Shown here piece after piece: positions 1-7,439 of a stretch of DNA of 13,728 bases (positions are counted from its first letter, which is position 1; each line of letters starts with the position of its first letter). The notes below the pieces were generated by a model, which worked only from the letters and a program-made list of their open reading frames with translations, did no database searches and had not been told where the DNA came from. The stretch lies in NCBI GenBank assembly GCA_019084405.1, contig JAHRFX010000092.1, forward strand, positions 1 to 13,728, given 5' to 3'. The translations under genes and the position numbers were made by a program. Origin of the DNA: Methanobacterium sp. (lineage in GTDB: Archaea > Methanobacteriota > Methanobacteria > Methanobacteriales > Methanobacteriaceae).

Positions 1-116
1 AAATCTTCTTTAAATTCACCCGATTATTCCCACAAACCAAAACCCATATCAACCCAAAACAAAACCCCCGTAGCCCTGTATTTTCAAATAACCCCGATAC
101 ACTAAAGCCAGTACTA

Positions 117-374
117 GTGTTCTATTCTTTAGGCATGATAGGGGTATTGATTTCTGGAACTAAGCTCTTCAATTACAACCGGATTATCTATTATGTAATT
201 TTTTTATCCCTAATAATAGTTCAAAGCATAATATTGCTGGATGGCTATTTATTTAATCTAACCTACTTGCAAAACACTAAAGAATATGCAATTTTAGGTG
301 GGGCAGTTACATCATATCTATTTGTAATTATATTGCTTTTTAAACCCAATATTTTCAGGTCTGATCTTACTTAA
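117..374 (+). CDS. Small membrane protein, paralogue 1 of the array (5' end uncertain)
   Basis: An 85-residue product counted from a GTG at 117, with three predicted membrane helices. Its middle (IVQSIILLDGYLF) lines up with the core Q-G-I-I-L-x-Y-x-Y-x-F of the later paralogues, and the short NYN loop before the third family helix lines up with their KNYSHK loop. The frame stays open leftwards to the window edge, and an Asn-Pro pair (residues NNPD, near 87-98) sits where other members have QNP. The stretch encoding what should be the first helix is not hydrophobic, and there is no ribosome site before the GTG. It is therefore either cut by the window edge, starts late and lacks helix 1, or is decaying. 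Function is unknown. Confidence 0.5.
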   Translation: MFYSLGMIGVLISGTKLFNYNRIIYYVIFLSLIIVQSIILLDGYLFNLTYLQNTKEYAILGGAVTSYLFVIILLFKPNIFRSDLT

Positions 375-430
375 AATAAACAGCTAAGAGTACCTATATG
401 ATTTAATAGAGAATTTTTATCAAATTTTAA

Positions 431-465
431 TCCACTTTCAAAGTGGAAGCCAAAAATATTTTTTT
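431..465 (+). terminator. Hairpin plus T-run, possible terminator
   Basis: TCCACTTT-C-AAAGTGGA (431-447) is a perfect 8-bp inverted repeat. A run of seven T follows at about 459-465. It sits about 57 nt after the stop of the first membrane gene. It could equally be a protein-binding palindrome. Confidence 0.35.
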
Positions 466-616
466 ATAGTAAGGATTGCGACGAAGAATATATCTCCAGG
501 TAAGAGATAAACCAGTTATAGAAGGCCATAAAAAACTAACTATGTAAGTTTACTGAAGGCTTTAAATATTATACAATCTAATACTAGTAATTGAAGGTAA
601 AAAGTAGGTAAGATAT

Positions 617-967
617 ATGAGGCGAGGTATAGGAATAATAGTGGGTAGTTCACTTCTAATATTAGCTAATTTAATGTATTTGGGAGATCCGACGTTTCCA
701 TACCGTATTATAATTATACTGGGACTTTTATTTAGTATTATATATGGACTTTTTGAGTATAAGGAATATTACAATCAAATACTGTATTCTATCATCTTAG
801 CTGTGTTTTTGATTATGATATGGGCACTATATTTCATCCAACCATTTTCCCCAATGGTGGATGAAATGTTTTATCGTTTAGTAACAGGGTTTGTCACATT
901 AATGCTCTTAGGAATATCTTTATATGTGTTTATATACTGGAGAAAAAAGTCAGAAACATCAAAATGA
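617..967 (+). CDS. Four-helix small membrane protein, divergent paralogue 2
   Basis: A 116-residue protein with four hydrophobic segments at about residues 4-22, 29-46, 56-73 and 88-108, ending in a positive tail (WRKKSETSK). Length, helix layout and the position of the charged loop between helices 2 and 3 (EYKEYYNQ) match the neighbouring family. Helix 3 reads IMIWALYFIQPF where others read QGIILxYxYxFxP, so this is the most divergent full-length copy. Start ATG at 617 follows AGGTAAG. A TATA-like TTTAAATATTA lies near 562-573, about 45 nt upstream. Function is unknown; no catalytic motif is visible. Confidence 0.75.
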   Translation: MRRGIGIIVGSSLLILANLMYLGDPTFPYRIIIILGLLFSIIYGLFEYKEYYNQILYSIILAVFLIMIWALYFIQPFSPMVDEMFYRLVTGFVTLMLLGISLYVFIYWRKKSETSK

Positions 968-1085
968 TGATTTTAATACTAGAAATATTAAAAATTTGAG
1001 AATAATTATTTAAGTTGATTTATTGAATATCAAATCTAAATATTTTTATTTTTAGAAAATAAAATGCAAAATAGGGGAATATAAA

Positions 1086-1439
1086 GTGAAATCAGGGCGA
1101 TTATTAATATTTTTTGGGTTTTTAGGAATATTATTCTCTTTTTGGGGATTTTTTCTTTCCGGATCCCCGTCTTACTTATTTATTAGTTCATTTGGTGCAT
1201 TCTTTATTTTAATAGGGATATTTGGGGATAGATACTATAATAAGAGTTTCTATTTAAGTTTTTTAGGTGTGGTTATCTTTCAAGGAATAATATTAAGCTA
1301 TATTTACTTTTTTAAACCAGTATATACAAATGAATCATTATTTTACTTCAATATTGTATTTTTTATAGGATATGCGGTTTTTTTTGTTTATATATTCACT
1401 AAAAGAAATGAATATTTCCAAAAAGAAATGTCAAGATAA
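1086..1439 (+). CDS. Four-helix small membrane protein, paralogue 3
   Basis: A 117-residue protein with four predicted membrane helices. Helix 3 carries the family core (FQGIILSYIYFFKPVY, residues about 62-79), and the GDRYYNKS loop before it corresponds to KNKNYTHK in the 5255 copy. GTG start at 1086 is preceded by TAGGGGAA at a good distance, which supports that codon. A TATA-like AAATATTTTTAT lies near 1038-1049. The C-terminus is positively charged and probably cytoplasmic. It converges on the long TPR gene, with a shared hairpin between them. Function is unknown. Confidence 0.8.
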   Translation: MKSGRLLIFFGFLGILFSFWGFFLSGSPSYLFISSFGAFFILIGIFGDRYYNKSFYLSFLGVVIFQGIILSYIYFFKPVYTNESLFYFNIVFFIGYAVFFVYIFTKRNEYFQKEMSR

Positions 1440-1496
1440 CCAATTTTCCTATTTTTTAAAGGATAAAAAGATTTATTTAAGAATGCACCCGTTAAA

Positions 1497-1532
1497 ACAT
1501 CTGTCATAATCCAAAATAACAATGATAGATGT
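1497..1532. terminator. Inverted repeat between convergent genes
   Basis: ACATCTGTCAT (1497-1507) and ATGATAGATGT (1522-1532) pair over 11 bp with one G-U pair and a 14-nt loop. The repeat lies between the converging stops at 1439 and 1553, so a two-way terminator is the simplest reading. Confidence 0.4.
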
Positions 1533-1552
1533 GCTGGATATTATTTGCTAGA

Positions 1553-3460
1553 TTATAGTTGGTTTAAAATTTTCTCTTTAGCTTTTTTAGCAACTTCACA
1601 GTCTGGTTTTAATTCTAATACTTTATTTAAACAGTTTAATGCTTCCTGATTGTTTTTTAGTTTTTGGAAAATTTCAGATTTACCATACCATGCCTCAACG
1701 TCAAGAGGATCTAATTCCAGGGCTTTGTTGTAAGATTCTAATGCTTCTTGATTTTTTCCGATTTGTCCTAGGACCATTCCTCTCATGTACCATCCATTGG
1801 TGTAATCAGGTTCTAATTCTAAAAATCTATCATAGGATTTTATTGCTTCTTCTAGTTTACCAAGGTTTCTAAGTGAATTAGCTCGATTAAACCAGGATGT
1901 AGGTTCTTCTGAGTATAATTCCATACCTTTGTCATATGCTTTTAGTGCATCATCGTATCTTTCTAATTTGTTTAATGTATATCCTTTTTCAAACCATCCA
2001 TCACAATTGTCTGGTTCTAATTCTGAACATTTATCAAAAGCTTCTAGTGCTTCCTGATATTTTTCTGCTTCTAGTGCACTATAACCTTTATTAAACCATG
2101 CTTCACCAAGTTCAGGATTTAATTTTAAAACTTTATCAAAAGATTCCATTGCGGACTCATATTCCTCAAGTATTAATAAAGATATACCTATATTATATTC
2201 TGCTCCGGGATATTTGGGATCTAATTCCAGAGCTTTTTTAAAAGAGTCTATTGCTTTTTTATGTGATCCAAGTTCTGCAAGAGCAAAGCCCTTATCAAAC
2301 CATGCATAAACATTTTCAGGGTTCACTTTTAAAACTTTATCAAAAAATTCTAATGCGGATTTATATTCTCCAAGTTGTGTTAAAGATCTACCGATATTAT
2401 ATTCTGCGCTGGTATTGTTGGGATTTAATTCCAGGGCTTTTTTAAAAGATTTGATTGCTTTTTTATGTGATTCAAGTTCTGCAAGAGCACAACCCCTATG
2501 AAACCATGCATAAACATTTTCAGGATCATATTCTAAAACTTTATCCAAAGATTCTAATGCTTCCTGATACTTTTCTAGTTTTATCAGGACATATCCTTTA
2601 TCATGCTCTGCTTTTACATGTTTTGAATCTATTTTTAATACTTTATCCAAAGATTCTAATGCTTCCTGATACTTTTCTAGTTTTATCAGGACATATCCTT
2701 TATCATGCTCTGCTTTTACATGTTTTGAATCTATTTTTAATACTTTTTCAAAAGATTCTAATGCTTCTTGAAACTTTCCAAGTTTTTTCAATGCAAATCC
2801 TTTAATATACCATGCATCACCATTTTGGGGTTCTGATTCTAAAATCACGTCATATAATTCTACCATTTCTTGAAATATTTTATTTTTATCCTGGAGCTCT
2901 TTTCCTTCACCCAATACGCTAGTAATTTTGGGATCTTTTTTTAGAAAATTATCTAATAAACCAGCAAGTTTTGGATTTTCCTCTTGAATCACATTAAATG
3001 CGTTAGAAAATTCAGGATCTTGATTTATAAGGTTTTTAAAGTTTTTATGAGATTCATTATAAGATTTCATCGCTTCAGGATAATTTCCAAGATTAAGTAA
3101 GAGGTAGCTTCTTTGAATTTCTGCACCAAAAAAGTTGGGGTTTAGTTCTAAAAGTTTATCATTAACTTTTAGAGCTTCCTTATGTTTTCCAAGTTCTTCC
3201 AAAACAAAACTTTTCTGAAACAATGCATCCAAAAAGATTGGATCTATTTCTAAAGCATTATCAACACATTCCAAAGCCTCTTCATATTTTCCAAGCTCTT
3301 TCAAAACCAAACCTCTACCCAACCATGCTGGGGAATCATTTGAATCATCTTTTAAAATTTCATCATATATTTCCAGTGCTTTTTGATATTTACCTTGATT
3401 AAAAAATTTATCAGCTTTTTTAATACGCTTTTTTTTATTATATTTTTTAAATAAGTCTAT
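1553..3460 (-). CDS. Long TPR-repeat protein with non-canonical start
   Basis: A protein of about 635 residues made of some 16-17 TPR units of 34 residues (W/A-x2-K-G-x2-L-x2-L-x-K-Y-x-E-A-L pattern), hence a protein-protein interaction scaffold, probably cytoplasmic as no signal peptide is seen. The first ordinary start codon is a TTG at 3322, but this cuts into a TPR and has no ribosome site. The frame continues upstream with a full TPR (ADKFFNQGKYQKALEIYDEI) and a Lys-rich leader. It meets no ATG, GTG or TTG before a stop at 3508. GGGGGT at 3467-3472 sits 6 nt before ATA at 3460, giving a product that begins M-DLFKKYNKKK; this start is inferred. A non-TPR insert at about residues 136-196 splits the array, and a 34-residue unit is perfectly duplicated. 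Partners are unknown. Confidence 0.85.
   Translation of the reverse strand: MDLFKKYNKKKRIKKADKFFNQGKYQKALEIYDEILKDDSNDSPAWLGRGLVLKELGKYEEALECVDNALEIDPIFLDALFQKSFVLEELGKHKEALKVNDKLLELNPNFFGAEIQRSYLLLNLGNYPEAMKSYNESHKNFKNLINQDPEFSNAFNVIQEENPKLAGLLDNFLKKDPKITSVLGEGKELQDKNKIFQEMVELYDVILESEPQNGDAWYIKGFALKKLGKFQEALESFEKVLKIDSKHVKAEHDKGYVLIKLEKYQEALESLDKVLKIDSKHVKAEHDKGYVLIKLEKYQEALESLDKVLEYDPENVYAWFHRGCALAELESHKKAIKSFKKALELNPNNTSAEYNIGRSLTQLGEYKSALEFFDKVLKVNPENVYAWFDKGFALAELGSHKKAIDSFKKALELDPKYPGAEYNIGISLLILEEYESAMESFDKVLKLNPELGEAWFNKGYSALEAEKYQEALEAFDKCSELEPDNCDGWFEKGYTLNKLERYDDALKAYDKGMELYSEEPTSWFNRANSLRNLGKLEEAIKSYDRFLELEPDYTNGWYMRGMVLGQIGKNQEALESYNKALELDPLDVEAWYGKSEIFQKLKNNQEALNCLNKVLELKPDCEVAKKAKEKILNQL
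2538..2746 (-). repeat. Perfect 102-bp tandem repeat inside the TPR gene
   Basis: Bases 2538-2639 and 2640-2741 are identical, and identity runs five bases further. Each copy encodes one TPR (34 residues, including KHVKAEHDKGYVLIKL). The absence of even silent differences implies a very recent duplication or ongoing gene conversion. A looser two-TPR (204-bp) duplication lies beside it: PENVYAWF recurs 68 residues apart, and CATTTTCAGG recurs at 2311 and 2515. Confidence 0.95.
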
Positions 3461-3472
3461 TTCAATACCCCC
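3458..3472 (-). promoter_or_regulatory. Ribosome site deciding an ATA start
   Basis: On the minus strand GGGGGT (3472-3467) is followed by six bases (ATTGAA) and then ATA (3460-3458). ATT (3466) touches the ribosome site and is a less likely start. Both other frames hit stops here (TGA or TAG), so a simple frameshift does not supply a better start. Confidence 0.45.
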
Positions 3473-3508
3473 TGAAAAAATATGAAACAGGATAAATGCT
3501 TGTTTTTA

Positions 3509-3955
3509 ATTTAATATACAGAGATTCTTAATCCCCAGCCTATACCGGAATGAAATTATTATACTTTAATATCTAAATAACCGTAACATAAAAATACTTC
3601 TACAGCTGTTTTTTCTTCATCTATTGTATCCATTGTCCGGGGCAATCAAGACCAGGTTAAAAAATGTTTCAGGATATATATTTACATGAATTTTCCAGAT
3701 TTATCCTCTAACATGTGTTCCACTATATTTTTCTTAAAAAAAAAGTCATTTTATTCTTTTTTTTAAAGAACTGAATCTATAGGGTAAATCGTGGTTGTTA
3801 ATGAAAAAAAAATTTTTCCCCGATTCTGTTATTTTATTATTTGGATTACAATTTTTACTTTCACCAAATACCTGATAAGATAAAAGTATAAGCTGTATTT
3901 CATTTTAATAATTTACCTAAAAAACAGAATATCATTACTACTATAAATTCATTTA
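3509..3955. other. Intergenic stretch without a recognisable gene
   Basis: About 450 AT-rich bases between two minus-strand genes, with many homopolymer runs such as ten A near 3736-3745. I found no open frame of convincing length, no RNA gene and no copy of the repeat elements seen elsewhere. The promoter of the long TPR gene should lie in its left part (minus-strand A+T-rich sequence near 3505-3520), but no single TATA box stands out. Confidence 0.5.
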
Positions 3956-3977
3956 ATAGGGATAATAATATCCCTAT
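3956..3977 (-). terminator. Hairpin after the 3987-4550 gene
   Basis: ATAGGGATA (3956-3964) and TATCCCTAT (3969-3977) form a perfect 9-bp stem with a 4-nt loop. On the minus strand it begins 10 nt after the stop codon, which fits a transcription end or an RNA 3'-stabilising hairpin. Confidence 0.55.
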
Positions 3978-3986
3978 ATCAATTGC

Positions 3987-4550
3987 TCATACTATTTTTG
4001 TACCAAAATAATCTCCATATTTATTCACTGTTGCATTCTTTTCATCTATTACTTCCTCAATATTCAAAATATTCGAGAAGCCGCTGTTAAAACCTTCTCT
4101 CCAACCATAATACTTTATCTTATAAGTCCCTCCAACCTTTAGCTTATTAAAGATATCTCTCGTATTGAATTTACCAAAGAAAAAGTTTTCTTCATTCAAA
4201 AAACCTTCATTTTCAGTAGTAATAAGAAGTAATTGGTCTGCGTTATTTATAACCATCATACCATTCTCATTCATTCTTATTCCGGGTTTTGGCTGCCATT
4301 CTTGTACTGTGATAATTTTTTCATTAATAGATGGCACTTCATAATTATAATGCCAAAAAACACTATTAACTCCATACATAGGTATAATCATTAAAATAAA
4401 AAGGCCTAATGTAAAAAACCCCGCTTTTTCCCAACTACCTTTTTTTAATTTTATTCCTATTCCAATAATTCCTGCTATAAAAAGGGGGATTAAACCAACT
4501 ACTGCAAACTGTATCAAAAAACCTTCTAACCAAGTTGGTGGTACAAACAT
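3987..4550 (-). CDS. Two-helix membrane protein with C-terminal soluble domain, unknown
   Basis: A 187-residue protein. Two membrane helices (about residues 11-33 and 44-64) are separated by a short Lys-rich loop (KLKKGSWEK), so that loop is probably cytoplasmic and the C-terminal 120 residues lie outside. The soluble part is probably mostly beta-strand and ends with YKIKYYGWREGFNSGFSNI, which recalls the YGWR-x-S-x-F-x-N pattern I associate with DUF1523-type proteins; that link is weak. ATG at 4550 follows GGAAGTGAT with a 4-nt gap, an excellent archaeal ribosome site. It is alone in its transcription unit and ends at a 9-bp hairpin. No catalytic residues are evident. Confidence 0.8.
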   Translation of the reverse strand: MFVPPTWLEGFLIQFAVVGLIPLFIAGIIGIGIKLKKGSWEKAGFFTLGLFILMIIPMYGVNSVFWHYNYEVPSINEKIITVQEWQPKPGIRMNENGMMVINNADQLLLITTENEGFLNEENFFFGKFNTRDIFNKLKVGGTYKIKYYGWREGFNSGFSNILNIEEVIDEKNATVNKYGDYFGTKIV

Positions 4551-4905
4551 TATATCACTTCCTTTTTCTGAACATCCACTACCTAATTAATATATTTAGA
4601 AAAAAACTTAAAAAAAAGATCAAAAATTCAATTGCTACAAAATTATATTTTAATCATATTTATTCTTTTTTTATTAAACATATTCTCTATTTTACATCCA
4701 CATAAATCGGCTGCATTAAATCAATACTACGGCCATATACGTCTTTTGTTTTTATTTTAATACACTAACAGGATATTTTTCTTTTGTCTGTTAAATATAA
4801 ATAATAACATATCTTGGGGCTATCAGATGGGTTTTTAAATTTGATATTATTCTCATTTAATTAGATTTCTTTTTCAAGTATTTTACGTTTGTAATGATTT
4901 TCCCG
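4551..4905. other. AT-rich intergenic stretch upstream of repeat A
   Basis: It holds the promoter of the minus-strand 4550 gene (A+T-rich sequence around 4580-4610) and otherwise no open frame or RNA that I can recognise. Poly-T tracts such as 4665-4672 suggest decayed sequence. Confidence 0.45.
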
Positions 4906-4919
4906 TTTTATTATAATTT

Positions 4920-5090
4920 GATGGTGATTTTTTCCCAGCTGATTGGCCAGAAGAGTGGACCCGGTAAACTATATTAACCGTTTCTGATCGTAATAATTAA
5001 ATTTGGTATCGGGTCTGGCAGTAACATGCCAAATCCAATATTATAACATATGACTTGAAAATTAATTTTCAAGTGCTCTGGCTTGTTGAC
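4920..5090 (+). ncRNA. Repeat element A, candidate structured RNA
   Basis: A non-coding segment shared with 6665-6825, with a partial third copy at 7440. Possible fold: a closing stem GCCAGA (4946-4951) with TCTGGC (5077-5082); hairpin CGGT (4962-4965) with ACCG (4977-4980); a 10-bp stem with one mismatch at 5011-5020 and 5027-5036; and a perfect 11-bp stem at 5053-5063 and 5064-5074. Changes against copy B in the second and third of these stems mostly keep pairing through G-U. Three short reading frames through it all end in stops. Strand and transcription are inferred. It may instead be a DNA repeat. Confidence 0.45.
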
Positions 5091-5164
5091 ACGCTTTCAT
5101 ACCCTGATTATCGTGAATTTTTAAAGTATATTTCGTCAGGATAATATGATTAACTAATTATTAC

Positions 5165-5225
5165 GACCTTCATTAAGATTTTTCCTACTATTTATATACT
5201 CGAAAAGACATTCTAATTATTAAGT
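5165..5225 (+). promoter_or_regulatory. Conserved promoter block of the 5255 gene
   Basis: ATTAAGATTTTTCCTA, then TATTTATATA (5190-5199), then CGAAAAGACATTCTAATTAT. The same order and spacing occurs before 6993, and the tail AAAGACATTCTACTTATT also precedes 6215. TATTTATATA is the TATA box and places the transcript start near 5222, giving a leader of about 30 nt. Confidence 0.65.
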
Positions 5226-5254
5226 TTATTGTAATTGTTAAGGTTGGATAAGTA

Positions 5255-5656
5255 ATGATAGAAGTATTAAAAAAATCACTGCCTTTTATATTTTTGATAA
5301 TTATGTTTACTTGGAGTTTTTTAGAGGATCAAAATCCAGTATATCTATTTTTTATTTTAGGGGGAATTGTTGTTATATGGGAAATCTTGTTAAAAAACAA
5401 AAATTATACTCATAAAAAATATTATGTTTTTATTTTTCTTATTCTTGTAATTCAGGGAATAATATTACTTTATATGTACTACTTTAGATCCCTATATATT
5501 ACAAATCTAGTAGAGGCTTTTTTCTTTTATTTAATTGTTGCTTTATACATATGGATGATAGTTAATTATCACAATATATATAATCACAGAGAAGAGTTTG
5601 TAAGAGGCGAAATGAAACCGGTATATACTCGTATTCTTGATAATATAAAAGGATGA
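5255..5656 (+). CDS. Four-helix small membrane protein, paralogue 4
   Basis: A 133-residue protein, the longest of the family. Helices lie at about residues 9-22, 28-45, 55-76 and 87-104. The third contains the core QGIILLYMYYFRSLY, and the KNKNYTHKKYY loop precedes it. An extra polar tail of about 28 residues (NIYNHREEFVRGEMK and onward) is not present in the other copies. ATG at 5255 is preceded by AAGGTTGGA. The promoter and the upstream repeat A are close relatives of those before 6993. No enzymatic motif is seen and the function is unknown. Confidence 0.85.
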   Translation: MIEVLKKSLPFIFLIIMFTWSFLEDQNPVYLFFILGGIVVIWEILLKNKNYTHKKYYVFIFLILVIQGIILLYMYYFRSLYITNLVEAFFFYLIVALYIWMIVNYHNIYNHREEFVRGEMKPVYTRILDNIKG

Positions 5657-5825
5657 GTTATATTGCAGTTGTTATTATAATAATTTTTTAATATTAAGCA
5701 TCTTTGAGCATAATTTCATTTATGATTATGAGCATATCACTCATGGCAACCTGTGAAAGATTTGAGATATTCTAACTAAAAAAAATTTATTTCTATTTAG
5801 GAAAAAATAATATAGAGGAATAAAT

Positions 5826-6182
5826 TTGAATACTGAGACTAAAAGGAACTTCAATACGGCCCTAATTATAATGATACTTTTATGGTCAGTTTTGTATTTT
5901 GCAGATTTTTTATTTGATAGATAACCTTCTAATTTGTTTAAGGGTTCTTTTTTAATACTTTTAGCTCTTTTATTAAGCAATAGAGCTCGAGATCTGCTAC
6001 CATGGTGGATGTTAAGTGTTATAATCTTTCAAGGGATAATAATATTGTATTATTATGTATTTAATGATATTGTTATTTATTGATCCATTTATTGGGTTTA
6101 TTTTTATATTTTTAATAGTATTATATACTTACAGCTTACTGAAACGCTAAATATTTCAAAAAAAAGACATTCTACTTATTGA
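5826..6182 (+). pseudogene. Broken paralogue 5 of the membrane protein family
   Basis: One frame of 118 codons from a TTG at 5826 (GAGG at 5815-5818 is its ribosome site) has family length and layout but contains two in-frame stops, TAA at 5922 and TGA at 6081. The parts read LWSVLYFADFLFDR, then a hydrophobic segment, then FQGIIILYYYVFNDIVIY, matching WSFLEDQNP and QGIILLYMYYF of the 5255 copy. No frameshift is needed, so it decayed by point substitutions. Its last codons overlap the promoter of the next gene, so 3' sequence may have been replaced. The absence of an ordinary intact frame here explains the otherwise odd gap. Confidence 0.75.
6146..6180 (+). promoter_or_regulatory. Promoter of the 6215 gene
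   Basis: CTAAATATTTC (about 6147-6157) followed by AAAAGACATTCTACTTATT matches the promoter tail before 5255 and 6993. The upstream ATTAAGATTTTTCC half of the block is missing, as it is replaced by the end of the pseudogene. Confidence 0.5.
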
Positions 6183-6214
6183 ACTATTATAATTTGCCAA
6201 AGTGAGAAATAATT

Positions 6215-6577
6215 ATGACTGATTTAGAACAAGGATTGTTTTATTGGATAATTGCGCTGATACTTTTTTCAAGCTTTTTAATTACTAAATTTTCAGAGAA
6301 TCAACCATTAATGCTATTTTATTTTTTATCATTATTTTTTGTTACATGGGTGATAATAGCAGGTATCAAAAATTATTCACTTAAAGTAGTTCATGTTGTT
6401 ATTTGGTTTATTCTGGTACTTCAAGGAATAATATTAGCCTACATATACTACTTTAGATCCATTTATTTTACAAATCTATATGATGCACGTTATTTTATTT
6501 TTGCAATTATTTTTTTCATACTTTTTGCAACACTCCCTGTTATTAGTATCAAAACAAATTTGCTAGAAAAAAAATAA
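6215..6577 (+). CDS. Four-helix small membrane protein, paralogue 6
   Basis: A 120-residue protein with four helices at about residues 8-24, 29-48, 58-78 and 88-109. It starts MTDLEQ and ends NLLEKK, leaving a short acidic head and basic tail. The core is LQGIILAYIYYFRSIYFTN, and the KNYSLK loop lies just before. It is the closest relative of the 6993 protein: both share MTDLE, LVLQGIIL and SIKTNL/NIKTNL. ATG at 6215 follows AAAGTGAGAAATAATT, identical in layout to the 6993 gene. Function is unknown. Confidence 0.85.
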   Translation: MTDLEQGLFYWIIALILFSSFLITKFSENQPLMLFYFLSLFFVTWVIIAGIKNYSLKVVHVVIWFILVLQGIILAYIYYFRSIYFTNLYDARYFIFAIIFFILFATLPVISIKTNLLEKK

Positions 6578-6664
6578 TCAAATTGTTGAATAAGAAAAAA
6601 GAATAACATATCATTACAATTTTTATTATAGCTATTTTATAATTTAAGTGAGCATATGTACTTA

Positions 6665-6850
6665 GATGGTTTATAGAGAAGTGTTTGGCCAGAAGAATGG
6701 GCCTGGTAAATTATATTAATTGGTTTTCGCTTTCATATTTGAGTTGGTATCGGATCTGGCAGTATGCATGGCAGATCCAAAATTATGTGATCATTGGATA
6801 TTAGTTTCAAGTGTTCTGGCTTGTTTGCAAGCTTGTCAAATACTGGAATT
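6665..6850 (+). ncRNA. Repeat element B, candidate structured RNA
   Basis: This copy pairs GCCAGAA (6688-6694) with TTCTGGC (6814-6820) as a closing stem. Inside it carry GGATCTG (6752-6758) with CAGATCC (6772-6778), and just after it GCTTG-TTTG-CAAGC. TGGT/ATTG replaces CGGT/ACCG of copy A, all by G-U pairs. A TATA-like TATTTTATAA (about 6633-6642) lies about 25 nt before the conserved GATGG (6665-6669), where a transcript could begin. Together with the promoter block further right it fills the gap between the 6215 and 6993 genes. Confidence 0.45.
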
Positions 6851-6908
6851 TTCCTGAATTAAATTATTTCTTCTAGAATAAGATGAATAACTAATTATTA
6901 TGATTATA

Positions 6909-6960
6909 ATTAAGATTTTTCCTAATATTTATATATTCGAAAAGACATTTTACTTATATT
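6909..6960 (+). promoter_or_regulatory. Conserved promoter block of the 6993 gene
   Basis: ATTAAGATTTTTCCTA, TATTTATATA (about 6926-6936) and TTCGAAAAGACATTTTACTTAT repeat the block before 5255 almost base for base. The predicted leader is about 35 nt long. Confidence 0.65.
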
Positions 6961-6992
6961 AGGGGTGTAATTTACCAAAGTGAGAAATAATC

Positions 6993-7373
6993 ATGACTGA
7001 TTTAGAAAAAGTAATTTTTGCTTGGATAATTGCATTGATAAGTTTTTCAATCTATTTAGTTCTGAAGTTTTCAAACAATCTTCCATTACAGCTATTTTTA
7101 ATTTTATTATTTATTTTTTGTACCTGGGTGTTGATAGTATCTCTCAAAAATTATTCTCATAAAGTGTTTCAGGTTGTTAGTTGGCTTATTCTGGTACTTC
7201 AAGGAATAATATTAGTCTACATATACTCTTTTAGTTCCATATATCTTACGACTCAAAGTGATGTAGTTTACTTTATTGGAGCAATTATTTTTTTCATAAT
7301 TATGGTAACTATCCCTGTTAATAATATCAAAACTAATTTGCAGAAAAAAAATAGTCAGATTGTTGATAGATAA
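6993..7373 (+). CDS. Four-helix small membrane protein, paralogue 7
   Basis: A 126-residue protein with helices at about residues 8-24, 30-49, 58-79 and 89-108. The core is LQGIILVYIYSFSSIYLTT, preceded by the KNYSHK loop, and it ends in a polar tail (NSQIVDR). It is a tandem duplicate of the 6215 gene, with an identical MTDLE start and the same AAAGTGAGAAATAATC leader before ATG at 6993. Among the better-conserved copies it has lost the second Tyr and the Arg of YIYYFRS (now YIYSFSS). No known function; an integral membrane location is the only safe statement. Confidence 0.85.
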   Translation: MTDLEKVIFAWIIALISFSIYLVLKFSNNLPLQLFLILLFIFCTWVLIVSLKNYSHKVFQVVSWLILVLQGIILVYIYSFSSIYLTTQSDVVYFIGAIIFFIIMVTIPVNNIKTNLQKKNSQIVDR

Positions 7374-7439
7374 AAGGATAACTTATCATTACAACTTTTA
7401 TTATAGCTATTTATAATTTTAAGCTAGTATATGTAATGA

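Noticed and set aside
2538..2746. CRISPR-like repeats
   Set aside because: Repeat units are contiguous, in phase with codons and encode TPRs; there are no spacers.
1639..2805. Plus-strand open frames across the long TPR gene
   Set aside because: They are antisense shadows; the TPR pattern on the minus strand is unmistakable.
4920..4945. C/D-box guide RNA (GGTGATT and CTGA in copy A)
   Set aside because: The boxes are poor and are not kept in copies B and C.
4942..4977. Short peptides through the repeat element (GQKSGPGKLY, WPEEW, LARRVDPV) in three frames
   Set aside because: Some differences between copies are silent in one frame, but all frames stop within about 12-20 codons and similarity continues well past the stops, so coding is not supported.
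5741..5980. Minus-strand 79-residue open frame
   Set aside because: It overlaps the pseudogene of the membrane family, and its product has no family features or ribosome site.
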